Origin: Methanosarcina vacuolata Z-761
GTDB lineage: Archaea; Halobacteriota; Methanosarcinia; Methanosarcinales; Methanosarcinaceae
Assembly: GCF_000969905.1 (NCBI RefSeq)
Contig: NZ_CP009520.1
Coordinates: forward strand, 4,030,001-4,094,000
Direction: 5' to 3'
DNA: 64,000 nucleotides
Shown: piece by piece, positions 53,954 to 62,038 of the stretch
Layout: every line of letters starts with the position of its first letter
Position numbering within the stretch: the stretch's first letter is position 1
The notes under the pieces: generated by a model
The model's database searches: none
Told to the model about the DNA's origin: nothing
Seen by the model: only the letters and a program-made list of their open reading frames with translations
Program-made: the position numbers and the translations under genes

Positions 53954-55333
53954 TTAAATTAAAGGTTGGGTCTGGCTTTTCAACCAGTTGTCTACTACCT
54001 CTCTTGGAACGCCCATTGTCCTGCAATGCAAAGCATCGGTACCCAGCCATGGGAATTCAGGTTTTCCAGGTATGCCGACAACTTCGTAACCCGGCAGAGC
54101 TTTGCGATAGACATTAAGGGCTTCATCATCGAATTTTGTGTATTCGCCACCCGCTATAGGCACATACACATGTTCGTTCAGGATTAGGCTGTTAGTGTAA
54201 GCGGCGGTGGTTGACGGGGTGTCGGCTATTGGGACATAAATGTCCTGGCACATTACCCGGAAAACCTCAAATCCCTCTTGTTTAAAGAAATCCGAGATGC
54301 CGTCAAAAGCCTCATTGGTTTTCTTGTCCTGAGACTGCGCGATCAGCACTTTATTTGGCGCGAGGAATTTTCCCCAACAATCAATATGACCGATATAGGT
54401 GCCAGTCGGATCAGTCAGAACAAGATATTTTTTGGCGCCGAGAAAGCGGTTGCATTGGTCCATGATATATTCCATACGCTTTTCGACGGTAGTCGCATCG
54501 GGATTCGTAACCTGCTCTTCCGAGTCTACGGGGAGTTCGTTTTGTGTGGCGACGAGATAAGACGAAGCGATAATACCATCCCCCGTGACCATATAATTTC
54601 CACCAACGTTAAGGAGTCCGGTGAAATACCAGTCATGTGTCTGGATGGGGGGAAGTTTTTTGCCGTTCCAGCCCGCATTATTCCATTTTCGGATGGGAGC
54701 GTTCAGCCAATCGGAAAACTTTGTCGCTCCGGCATCATCGTTCGGCCTGAATATCCCGGAACCTTCCCGCGGGTCAACCTCTTCCGCTCCTTCTATCATA
54801 CCTACAGAGCCACCGCCAAGGGAGGTGTAGATATGTTTTGCAATGGCGAAACATCCGGTTTTTTTGTTTTTAATCCACCAGGGGCCATAGTCCCTTGTCC
54901 AGTAGGTGTCGGTGTCCCATGGAACGAGATGTACCAGATTGGGATCAAATGCGATCTTTAACGACTTTGCAGTTTCCTCAAGACTTTTAATAATTAAAGG
55001 CAACTGGGTCTCATCGTCGCACATGACAAAAATTCTAACAGGAGCTCCTTTTGAATCCAACTGCTGCATACGGATAATAAGCTCGTTGGGAACACCAAAA
55101 GAGCGCGGTCCCGACGGCGGCAATTGTTTTTTATCTTCCGGAGGGGCGAGAGTTCCCGGATAAGCAACCAAAACCCCTCCCATTGGGGCGAATTCAGCGA
55201 CAGCGTTTACCGGCGAGGGCACGTCGCAGTAATATGTTTTGTGTGCGGGCGGTGAGGGACATTTGCACATTTTGTTAAACAAAGTCGCCAACTGTCTCGC
55301 TGTTGGTTTGGCAAAATGGTATTTTTTAAGCAT
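53954..55333 (-). CDS. Agmatine deiminase / porphyromonas-type peptidylarginine deiminase family
   Basis: 459 residues. Guanidino-group modifying fold: AEFAPMGGVLVAYP near residue 46, the acidic motif WTRDYGPWWI near 144, GGNYMVTGDGI near 244, HIDCWGKFL near 321, and the nucleophile Cys437 in ALHCRTMGVP. All catalytic residues (Asp, His, Cys) are present. Hydrolyses agmatine or a related guanidino compound to a ureido product and ammonia. No signal peptide. First gene of the operon; ATG follows AAAGGAGATATGT. Confidence 0.88.
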   Translation of the reverse strand: MLKKYHFAKPTARQLATLFNKMCKCPSPPAHKTYYCDVPSPVNAVAEFAPMGGVLVAYPGTLAPPEDKKQLPPSGPRSFGVPNELIIRMQQLDSKGAPVRIFVMCDDETQLPLIIKSLEETAKSLKIAFDPNLVHLVPWDTDTYWTRDYGPWWIKNKKTGCFAIAKHIYTSLGGGSVGMIEGAEEVDPREGSGIFRPNDDAGATKFSDWLNAPIRKWNNAGWNGKKLPPIQTHDWYFTGLLNVGGNYMVTGDGIIASSYLVATQNELPVDSEEQVTNPDATTVEKRMEYIMDQCNRFLGAKKYLVLTDPTGTYIGHIDCWGKFLAPNKVLIAQSQDKKTNEAFDGISDFFKQEGFEVFRVMCQDIYVPIADTPSTTAAYTNSLILNEHVYVPIAGGEYTKFDDEALNVYRKALPGYEVVGIPGKPEFPWLGTDALHCRTMGVPREVVDNWLKSQTQPLI

Positions 55334-55495
55334 ACATATCTCCTTTGTTTAATTTAGTTCACTCCTAAGTAAACATCTAGATGTCCTTGACTGTATCACT
55401 ATGTAACTTCTATAATTAAATTTTACCATTATATAAAAATATTTGAAATTATGGAGACCGATTTATGAATATATAATTAAGATTTGTATATTAAA

Positions 55496-55683
55496 CTCAA
55501 AAATCAAATAGTGTCAATGCAAAATTAGACGAAGGACACGCTTCATTAAAAGAGAAGTGCTCTGCCTTTTTCGAGAAAACTCATAACAATAAATTATCAG
55601 AATTACCAGAACTTCCACTATTGTTTATCAGGCCTAATCCCAGCATAGATGCTACCAAGTGCCAACTCATTGATAAAGTATAA
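55496..55683 (+). pseudogene. Open coding-like fragment without a start
   Basis: Plus-strand frame between two stops reading NAKLDEGHASLKEKCSAFFE, then KTHNNKLSELPELPLLFIRP and NPSIDATKCQLIDKV. It has amino-acid-like composition in an AT-rich spacer but no start codon with a ribosome site. Likely a fragment of an unknown gene; it could be chance. Confidence 0.25.
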
Positions 55684-55788
55684 AATACTGCAAAAAGGGA
55701 CTATGTGTTTCTTACTTTTTTTCATTTGATGAGCAGTAATCAACAAAATGTCCTGTATTCCTATATGCAGTAGAACGATTTAGTTTAG

Positions 55789-55872
55789 AAAAGCATAACC
55801 AAAAGCATAACCGAAAGCATAACCAAAAGCATAACCGAAAGCATAACCAAAAGCATAACCAAAAGCATGATC
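55789..55872. repeat. 12-bp tandem repeat, seven copies
   Basis: AAAAGCATAACC / CGAAAGCATAAC units run without gaps from 55789 to 55872, alternating A and G at one position; the last copy reads AAAAGCATGATC. In a gene-free spacer between the deiminase operon and the TetR module. Confidence 0.9.
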
Positions 55873-56065
55873 AAAAAAGAGAGACAGTTAAAACATGTAA
55901 GGTCGAACACTTTCCATTTTATTGTACCTGTTACTCAAATAATTCAGGCACATTCAGTATAAAAACTAACATTTGGCGTTTTGCTATTTAGTTCAACACA
56001 AGATAAAAATAACTTGTCGTTATAAAATTACTTGTTGTTATAAAATGGCTTATCGTTACATTTCT

Positions 56066-56422
56066 TCACATGTTGTTCAGCTCATCGGCCTTTGCCTGTG
56101 CTGCTTCCTCTGTTTCGAAGATCTCGGTTTCTAAGGAATAACAATATAGATACATTCCATTCACAACCCGTACAGTTCTGTATATAAGAGTGTACACGGG
56201 TTTATCCATGGCTTCTGCTTTCAGGTAGCTGATTTCATGCTCACCCCAATTTACCAATATATATTCTAAGCCACCTATTACTATTGTTTCAGGAAATTCT
56301 ACACCATCAACTACCTGTTTTCCGACTGAAAAATTCAAGTCTTTATATAGTAATATAGAGCGAACAAACACTTTCGGGAGCTTCGATTCTTTGTCCTTAT
56401 CTGAAAAATATGACATATTCAC
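56066..56422 (-). CDS. Small unknown protein, predicted TetR target 1
   Basis: 118 residues, soluble, beta-rich: KVFVRSILLYKDLNFSVGKQ, ETIVIGGLEYILVNWGEHEI near residue 46, and a helical end FETEEAAQAKADELNNM. No family recognised. Its promoter carries a strong TATA box and a TATAGACCGGCCTATA palindrome placed at the expected transcription start. It follows the broken TetR gene in the same direction, 172 bp downstream. The parallel gene at 58763 has the same promoter but an unrelated product. Confidence 0.7.
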   Translation of the reverse strand: MNMSYFSDKDKESKLPKVFVRSILLYKDLNFSVGKQVVDGVEFPETIVIGGLEYILVNWGEHEISYLKAEAMDKPVYTLIYRTVRVVNGMYLYCYSLETEIFETEEAAQAKADELNNM

Positions 56423-56546
56423 TTTCTCATCTGCATAGTCAGAAAAACTTGCATTTCGAGATGCATATTCATATACTGATTATATAATTGTACAACGTTT
56501 CCATCAATTTCGATATGAGTTGTCATAGATTTCAGCCTCGTGAGTA

Positions 56547-56589
56547 TATAGACCGGCCTATACATCAGTTGGTAAAAATATATAAAAAC
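56547..56589 (-). promoter_or_regulatory. TATA box and TetR-type operator of the 56422 gene
   Basis: On the minus strand, TTTTTATATATTTTT (56573-56588) is followed by GTATAGGCCGGTCTATA (operator at 56547-56562, palindromic except for two positions). The operator centre is 26 bp after the TATA centre, i.e. over the transcription start, a classic repressor position. The same arrangement and flanking CCAACTGAT / CCCACTGAT occur at 59142-59184. Confidence 0.6.
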
Positions 56590-56594
56590 TTAAG

Positions 56595-57154
56595 TTACTT
56601 AGTATTCAATAAAATTGGAATTTTTTCAGCAGCGGATACCAGCATGGTAGTATCATTACGAATCAAAGATATCGTTATCGCGCCTTCTATCATTAATTGA
56701 AGAATTAAGCTTAGTTCTCTCGCTTTTTCTGATGAAAATCCACTATCAACCAATTTCTGATAATATGTATCCGTCCACAGATCATAGACTTCAATACAGG
56801 TTTTTCGTAAAGACTCACTTATCGAGACCGTCTCTAAGGCTAGCAAATTGATAGAGAAACAATTTTCGTGATCTTTTTCATTGAATTTCTGTGCTATATC
56901 CAGAATAAATTCCTCGATGGATTGAATAGGATTGCTGTTCTTTGATAATTCTTCTTCTATATAGTGTTGAATTGTATCTCCTATCAATTTTATAGTAGCT
57001 GTCACTAATTCCTCTTTTCCATCTGGGAAATGATAATACAATGATCCTTTCGGCGTTTCACTTTCTGTAATGATTTTATTTAACCCAGTTACATGATAAC
57101 CATTTTTCTGGAAAAAAAAGCAGCCGTAGTAAGGATTTTTTCACGTGTATTCAT
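56595..57154 (-). pseudogene. TetR-family regulator, frameshifted copy
   Basis: Close paralogue of the intact gene at 59189 along its whole length. The reading begins MNTREKILTTAAFF and then shifts out of frame. In the paralogue the DNA has six T, an A and two T (AAFLFQ); here there are eight T in a row, one base short. After the shift the frame gives KNGYHVTGLNKIITESETPK, GSLYYHFPDGKEELVTATIK and the ligand/dimer domain up to IPILLNTK. The lesion lies in helix 1 of the DNA-binding domain. A downstream TTG start (57041) would give a protein without the helix-turn-helix. Confidence 0.82.
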
Positions 57155-57166
57155 TTTAGATCCCAT

Positions 57167-57341
57167 AGAATTATTGGTAACAGGCGTGAGTTACTGAAAA
57201 ACGTGAGAAAATAATGGCTTTTCACTATTTACCAAACATGGAGGATTTACTCTTTTTTGAAATTGATCAGTAACTCACGCCAATAACCGAATAATTTTCC
57301 GATTGATTATAATGACTGGTCTACATATTATTTATATTTTA
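57167..57341 (-). promoter_or_regulatory. Shared promoter-leader, copy 1 (broken tetR)
   Basis: Minus-strand order: TATA box AAAATATAAATAAT (about 57327-57340), operator TAGACCAGTCAT (57312-57323), then a leader of about 150 nt. The leader is bounded by a perfect 15-bp inverted repeat, GGCGTGAGTTACTGA (57183-57197) and TCAGTAACTCACGCC (57267-57281). Near-identical copies precede the TBP gene and the intact tetR. Confidence 0.65.
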
Positions 57342-57638
57342 CTGACTGCTCTAAAGCATAGGTTTATACGAAAAGTATCGAACTCATCTAATTTTTTCAA
57401 TCAACCGAAGACTTGGCAGAACAAGTCTCAAAGAGTCATGAGCTCCAGGTCAGAGCAAATAACCTTAACTAGATCAATACTTGAACCTGCAGGAAATAAT
57501 CATTATATGTTGTTTCAAGGTCTCTGTTTATCCAGACATACTTTTTCGAGTTATTTATTTTTGAGGCAAAAAACGTGTTTAACCTGGGAAATAAGGCACT
57601 GGGATCTTTAAAAATAGATCATTTTTGTGAGTGTCTAG

Positions 57639-58196
57639 TTAATAAAGAAGTCCTAATTCTTCAAACTGTGTCTTAATGATCCGCAGGCCCTCCTCGCAAT
57701 CCTCTGGACATTTTCCACCTGTAATTACCAGCTTGCCAGTTCTGAATACAAGCACTACCACTTTGGGAGCCTCAAGCTTATAAACAAGCCCAGGAAATAC
57801 CTCTGGCTCGTACTCGACGTTTTCCATTCCAAAGGCTGTCAAAATGGCGTTCAAGTTTAAATTCGTGTTCAAATCTGCGGAGGCTACTACATTTTGAACG
57901 TGAATCTCAGGCTCTGGATCTATTTCCTTGCAACCTATAGAACTGAGTTCATTAGCCAGATTGATCAGAGCCATATGAGCTTTATCGGTACTCCTGGCTC
58001 CAGCGCATACCACTTTTCCAGAGGTGAAAATTAGAAAGACAACCTTTGGATTCTCAATTCTGTATACAAGGCCGGGAAACTTCGTTTTGTTATATTCTGC
58101 GCCTTCAAGCCCAGCGTCCATTAATTTTTGCAGGTCGAAATCTTCTGCCAGCCTGGTAGATGCCACTATGTTCTCTATAGTTATTGTGGGTTCCAT
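57639..58196 (-). CDS. tbp: TATA-box-binding protein (accessory paralogue)
   Basis: General transcription factor that binds and bends TATA boxes. 185 residues with the two direct TBP repeats: IENIVASTRLAEDFDLQKLM...FPGLVYRIENPKVVFLIFTS (split) and VQNVVASADLNTNLNLNAIL...FPGLVYKLEAPKVVVLVFRT. Each ends GK(V/L)V(C/I)(A/T)GA/GK with the phenylalanines that wedge into the TATA box. ATG at 58196 is chosen: the earlier ATGGGAT is common to all three duplicated leaders, so it belongs to the leader and can serve as ribosome site. Methanosarcina species carry several TBPs; the TetR context and fast divergence suggest this is not the main one. Confidence 0.93.
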   Translation of the reverse strand: MEPTITIENIVASTRLAEDFDLQKLMDAGLEGAEYNKTKFPGLVYRIENPKVVFLIFTSGKVVCAGARSTDKAHMALINLANELSSIGCKEIDPEPEIHVQNVVASADLNTNLNLNAILTAFGMENVEYEPEVFPGLVYKLEAPKVVVLVFRTGKLVITGGKCPEDCEEGLRIIKTQFEELGLLY

Positions 58197-58208
58197 ACAA
58201 CATCCCAT

Positions 58209-58381
58209 AGAATTATTGGTGATGGGCGTGAGTTATTGAAAAACATGATCACAAGAATACCTTCCTTTTTTTCAAACATGAGGATGAATTCTCTTTTTCG
58301 GAATTGGTCAGCAACTCACGGACATGACCTGATAATTATCGAATAATTATAATGACTGGTCTACATATTATTTATATTTTA
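58209..58381 (-). promoter_or_regulatory. Shared promoter-leader, copy 2 (tbp)
   Basis: TATA box AAAATATAAATAAT (about 58367-58380), operator TAGACCAGTCAT (58352-58363), and leader arms CGTGAGTTATTGA (58227-58239) and TCAGCAACTCACG (58308-58320), which pair apart from one mismatch and a G-U. TGACTGGTCTACATATTATT is identical to copy 1. Upstream (58382-58660) no gene is seen. Confidence 0.65.
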
Positions 58382-58762
58382 CTAATTACTTTAAACAACA
58401 GTTACATTTCCTCCAACAAGACTCGCTTAGGGCAAAGTTTTGTTACCACATTCTGTAACCGCAATGCAAGGAAACCTTACATTAAAAAGAAAAAATAGTA
58501 CAGAGGTTTAAGCGAATCCGAAATGAAAACAGGGTTCACTTCATCCCCTATCAAAAACAGAGTAGTCGTTGCTCTGTGATCCCGATGAAATAAACGCGTT
58601 CAGTAGGTATTTTATTTATGCAGAAAAATATCTAATTAATCTGATCTTGTTATATCAACCGAAGACATGACAGAACAATATTCCATTTTTAACTTTTCAA
58701 ATAGGTTCTTACTACATATATTTCCTGGCAATGACAATTGCCTATATGTAAATTTTGATATC

Positions 58763-59047
58763 TTACAACCCAACTCTCTTAGTAAGTTCATTCACATCAG
58801 TGTCGTCAAAAGATACAATTACCAGATTTATATGTTCGTCATCGTAAAAAACTATACATCCAGAATGCATTTCATATCTATCTATCTCTATTCCTTGCAA
58901 CTGCTTATAATCCGGGGTGTTGATCATTTTGAGAAAATGTTGATATAAGTCTATTGACTGAGTGTCCCAGTCAGTAAATCTATTTTTTTCAAGATGAACC
59001 CGTAGTTTTTCAAGCCATTTCGTATTGTGAAATTCTATTCTACTCAT
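58763..59047 (-). CDS. Small unknown protein, predicted TetR target 2
   Basis: 94 residues from ATG at 59047 (a TTG at 59110 would add 21). Helical N terminus RIEFHNTKWLEKLRVHLEKN, then DRYEMHSGCIVFYDDEHINL and VIVSFDDTDVNELTKRVGL, an alternating strand pattern. No family recognised and no similarity to the product at 56066. Its promoter holds the most perfect operator of the region. It lies directly downstream of the intact tetR. Confidence 0.65.
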   Translation of the reverse strand: MSRIEFHNTKWLEKLRVHLEKNRFTDWDTQSIDLYQHFLKMINTPDYKQLQGIEIDRYEMHSGCIVFYDDEHINLVIVSFDDTDVNELTKRVGL

Positions 59048-59141
59048 AATATCACTGTTCAAAGATTTAAAATACAAGTTTAAAGTTTTGGGAAGTTTGA
59101 CAATCTGCAATCTTCCTTAAACAAATCACCCACAGCAGAAA

Positions 59142-59184
59142 ATAGACCGGTCTATATATCAGTGGGCAAAAATATATAAAAATT
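59142..59184 (-). promoter_or_regulatory. TATA box and perfect TetR-type operator of the 58763 gene
   Basis: TTTTTATATATTTTT (59168-59182, minus strand) is followed by the perfect 14-bp palindrome ATAGACCGGTCTAT (59142-59155). Centre-to-centre distance is 26 bp, as in the parallel promoter at 56547. The promoter lies between this gene and the tetR stop at 59189. Confidence 0.65.
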
Positions 59185-59188
59185 TAAA

Positions 59189-59749
59189 TTAGTTATTATC
59201 TAGTAAAATTGGAATTTTTTCCGCTGCAGCTACCAGCATGGTAGTATCATTACGAATCAAAGATACCGTTATCGCGCCTTCGATCATTAATTGAAGAATT
59301 GAGCTTAATTCTGTAGCCTTTTCTGATGAAAACCCACTATCAACCAATTTATGATAATATATATCCGTCCATAGATCATAGACTTCAATACAGGTTTTTC
59401 GTAAAGACTCACTCATCGAGACTGTCTCTAAGGCCAGCAAACTGATAGAAAAACAATTTTCGTGATCTTTTTCATTGAAGTCCCGTGCCAAATCCAGAAT
59501 GAACTCCTTAAAGGCTTGAACGGGATCGCTATTCTTTGCTAATTCTTCTTCGATTTGATGTTGAATTTTATCTCCCATCAATTTTATAGTAGCTGCTACT
59601 AATTCCTCTTTTCCATTTGGAAAATAATAATACAATGATCCTTTCGGAGTTCCACTTTCTTTAATGATCTCATTTAATCCAGTAGCATGATACCCATTTT
59701 TCTGGAATAAAAAAGCAGCCGTCGTAAGGATTTTTTCACGTGTATTCAT
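59189..59749 (-). CDS. TetR/AcrR-family transcriptional regulator
   Basis: 186 residues. The N-terminal helix-turn-helix is intact: TREKILTTAAFLFQKNGYHA, TGLNEIIKESGTPKGSLYYY and FPNGKEELV are textbook TetR. The all-helical ligand-binding and dimer part follows (CFSISLLALETVSMSESLRK, then YDLWTDIYYHKLVDSGFSSE). The ATG at 59749 after GGGATCTAAA is preferred over 59761, by comparison of the three duplicated leaders. Expected to bind the ATAGACCGGTCTAT-type sites around it, and thus repress itself, tbp and the two small genes. Ligand unknown. Confidence 0.9.
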   Translation of the reverse strand: MNTREKILTTAAFLFQKNGYHATGLNEIIKESGTPKGSLYYYFPNGKEELVAATIKLMGDKIQHQIEEELAKNSDPVQAFKEFILDLARDFNEKDHENCFSISLLALETVSMSESLRKTCIEVYDLWTDIYYHKLVDSGFSSEKATELSSILQLMIEGAITVSLIRNDTTMLVAAAEKIPILLDNN

Positions 59750-59761
59750 TTTAGATCCCAT

Positions 59762-59940
59762 GGAATTATTGGTAAAGGGAATGAGTTATTGAAAAACGTA
59801 AGAACAAATTATCTCTTTCCGCTTTTTTCAAACATGGAGAATGTGCTCTATTTTTTAGAATTGATCAGTAACTCACAGGCATGACCGAATAATTTTCCTA
59901 TTAATTATAGCGACTGGTCTACATATTATATATATTTTAC
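59762..59940 (-). promoter_or_regulatory. Shared promoter-leader, copy 3 (intact tetR)
   Basis: TATA box AAAATATATATAAT (about 59924-59938), operator TAGACCAGTCGC (59910-59921), leader arms ATGAGTTATTGA (59781-59792) and TCAGTAACTCAC (59865-59876). Same order and spacing as copies 1 and 2; similarity continues about 20 bp further upstream (ACTGACTACTCTAATGCAGAGG against ACTGACTGCTCTAAAGCATAGG in copy 1). Confidence 0.65.
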
Positions 59941-60248
59941 TGACTACTCTAATGCAGAGGTTTTTTTCAGGTAAACCCAGCATTTAACTGGATTACTACA
60001 GCTATAAGACTTAAAGCTATTTAAGAACAGATGAGAAAAATACTTCTTATACCAAAACTTAACTACTTTTATATTTTTACTACTTTTATATTTTTAGCAG
60101 TTTGCTAATTTTAGATACCCAACTTTGTGTTTTATCTTGAAATGATTTTACAGATTCAAAATTATTCAAAATTTCATTGCATGATACAACAGTTACAAGG
60201 TGTATCAGTGGAGATTCTAAATCTAAATATTAAGGTTTTGTGAACAAT

Positions 60249-60318
60249 TAGTTGTGTCAACAACTATTTATGATATTAGTGCAGGTATACACAACGATTA
60301 TGGTTGTAATTGCAACTA
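60249..60318 (+). promoter_or_regulatory. Two MarR-type operators upstream of marR
   Basis: TAGTTGTGTCAACAACTA (60249-60266) and GGTTGTAATTGCAACTA (60302-60318) are near-palindromes with the same AGTTG...CAACTA arms, 53 bp apart. The second lies 31 bp before the marR start codon. This is the expected layout for an autoregulated marR-efflux unit. Confidence 0.6.
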
Positions 60319-60349
60319 TTTCAATTAGACAATATGGTGGATAATAAAA

Positions 60350-60817
60350 ATGAATACAATTGAATTCAATGGAAGCTCACATGCTAGATTGTGTGATCAG
60401 GAGTTCATTGGAAAGGCCATCTCATATCTCTACAGATATGGACAAATCTATATTGGGAAAAAAATTGAGCCATATGGTATTGGAAGCGGACAGTTTCCTT
60501 TTCTTATGAGACTATATCGCGAGGATGGGATCAATCAGGAGAGTCTTTCTGACTATCTAAAAATTGATAAGGGCACTACTGCAAGGGCTATACAGAAACT
60601 TGTTGATGAGGGTTATGTTTTCAGACAGAGGGATGAGAAAGACAAACGATCATACCGGGTTTTTCTTACCGAGAAAGGGAAAAAGCTGGAACCTGATATG
60701 AAAAAAATAGCTTCAGAGTGGGGGGACATTCTCTTCTCCAGTTTTGATGACAGTCAAAGAAGAGAGATTACGAATTCACTTGAAATTATGTTTGAAAATG
60801 GACTCAAAATAATGTGA
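60350..60817 (+). CDS. MarR-family transcriptional regulator
   Basis: 155 residues. Winged helix in the middle: GSGQFPFLMRLYREDGINQE, SLSDYLKIDKGTTARAIQKL (recognition helix about residues 65-84) and VDEGYVFRQRDEKDKRSYRV (wing with the family DxRD pattern). Flanking helices form the dimer interface. It precedes an MFS transporter by 16 bp in the same direction, the classic repressor-efflux pair; two palindromic sites lie upstream. Cytoplasmic DNA-binding protein; inducer unknown. Confidence 0.9.
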   Translation: MNTIEFNGSSHARLCDQEFIGKAISYLYRYGQIYIGKKIEPYGIGSGQFPFLMRLYREDGINQESLSDYLKIDKGTTARAIQKLVDEGYVFRQRDEKDKRSYRVFLTEKGKKLEPDMKKIASEWGDILFSSFDDSQRREITNSLEIMFENGLKIM

Positions 60818-60833
60818 ATAACGGGACAAGATC

Positions 60834-62038
60834 ATGCAATTTAAAAGTGCTCATCTTCTTATTATTTGTATTGTTGCATTTTTTTCAATGGCAGGAGGCG
60901 CTCTTTTATCACCAGCATTGCCAGCGATGATGAAACCTCTGCACGCAACATCCCAAGACGTAGGACTGTTGATATCGGCGTACACTATCTCAACGGCTAT
61001 TTTCGCCCTGGTTATTGGGCATTTCATTGACCGTGTAAACCGGAAGAATCTACTTGTCCCTGCCTTGTGATTTACGGTCTAACAGGACTTGTAAGTTATT
61101 TTATCTCTGACCTGCAATCACTTTTTCTCTTGAGGTTCATACAGGGTATCGGGGTAGCAGGGATGACGTCTTTGCCCATGATGATCATAGCGGATGTGTA
61201 CAAAGGCCATAGAAGTTTGTACGCCATGAATAAGGTTAGTATGGCTCTTGCCATTGGCTCAGTATCTGCCCCTCTTATAGGCGGAGGACTGGCAAGTTTG
61301 AGATGGAACTATCCATTTCTTTTCTATGTACTTTCACTTCCGCTTGCTTTTGTTGCGATGGCCTTCCTTCCAGAGACAAGGGTTCAGAGGGACAATGAGG
61401 CTCACAAAGGTATATTAAACGGGTTTACAGCACTCAAGGAATTAAGAATATTATACACGGTATTCCTAAGCTTTGCGGTTTTCTTTATACTATTTTCAGT
61501 GCTCATCTACGTTCCCTTTATGCTTCAGAATGTATTAGGCTATACTGCAAAGGGAGCAGGAATTGTATTGGCTTTTCAGGGAATAGCTGTCATTTTGATT
61601 ATACCCCGCGTGAAGATTCTGGCTAGTAAACATTCAACCATGCTAATTATTGCTACTGGTTTTACACTTACTGGACTGGCAATCTTTTCTGTTTCATTTG
61701 CGTATTCGATTTTCACAGTTCTTCTCTTAATGTTGCTATTCGGAGCAGGTTTTGGGCTTGCTCAAACCGCAATTGATGCACAGATAGTTCAGATCGCTCC
61801 TTCAGAATCAAAAGGTAGTGTGTTATCTATTCACAACACCATGAAGTACGTTGGTCAGAGTCTTTCTCCCATAGTGCTTGGTATTGTCCTGTCACATTTT
61901 GATCTTGACACGGTTTTTAGGATAGCAGGTTCCTTTGGGTTGCTTGTTGCTCTGATAACGTATTTAATGAAGAATTCTTTTGAAAAACCAGGTGACAAAC
62001 ACATAAAAGAGACGAAAATATCGTTGTCAAATCAATAA
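60834..62038 (+). pseudogene. MFS efflux transporter, frameshifted
   Basis: The first 78 codons (two membrane segments, GHFIDRVNRKNLLVPAL) run into a TGA at 61068. The rest (IYGLTGLVSYFISDL, LRFIQGIGVAGMTSLPMMII, down to the C terminus at 62038) continues in another frame that opens at GTG 61067. Together they make a normal 400-residue MFS protein of the MarR-regulated drug-efflux kind. The junction GTGA could be a start-stop overlap giving two polypeptides, but a split after two helices is not a known MFS form, so a one-base indel is more likely. Possible sequencing error. Confidence 0.8.

Noticed and set aside
54278-54961. 227-codon open frame antisense to the deiminase gene
   Set aside because: The deiminase catalytic motifs are on the other strand; this frame follows from its codon bias.
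55789-55872. CRISPR array
   Set aside because: The 12-bp units are contiguous without spacers and no cas genes are present; simple tandem repeat. No CRISPR array was seen anywhere in the window.
57303-57611. 102-codon frame between the TetR and TBP genes
   Set aside because: It starts inside the duplicated promoter and runs through spacer; not preserved at the two other copies of that promoter.
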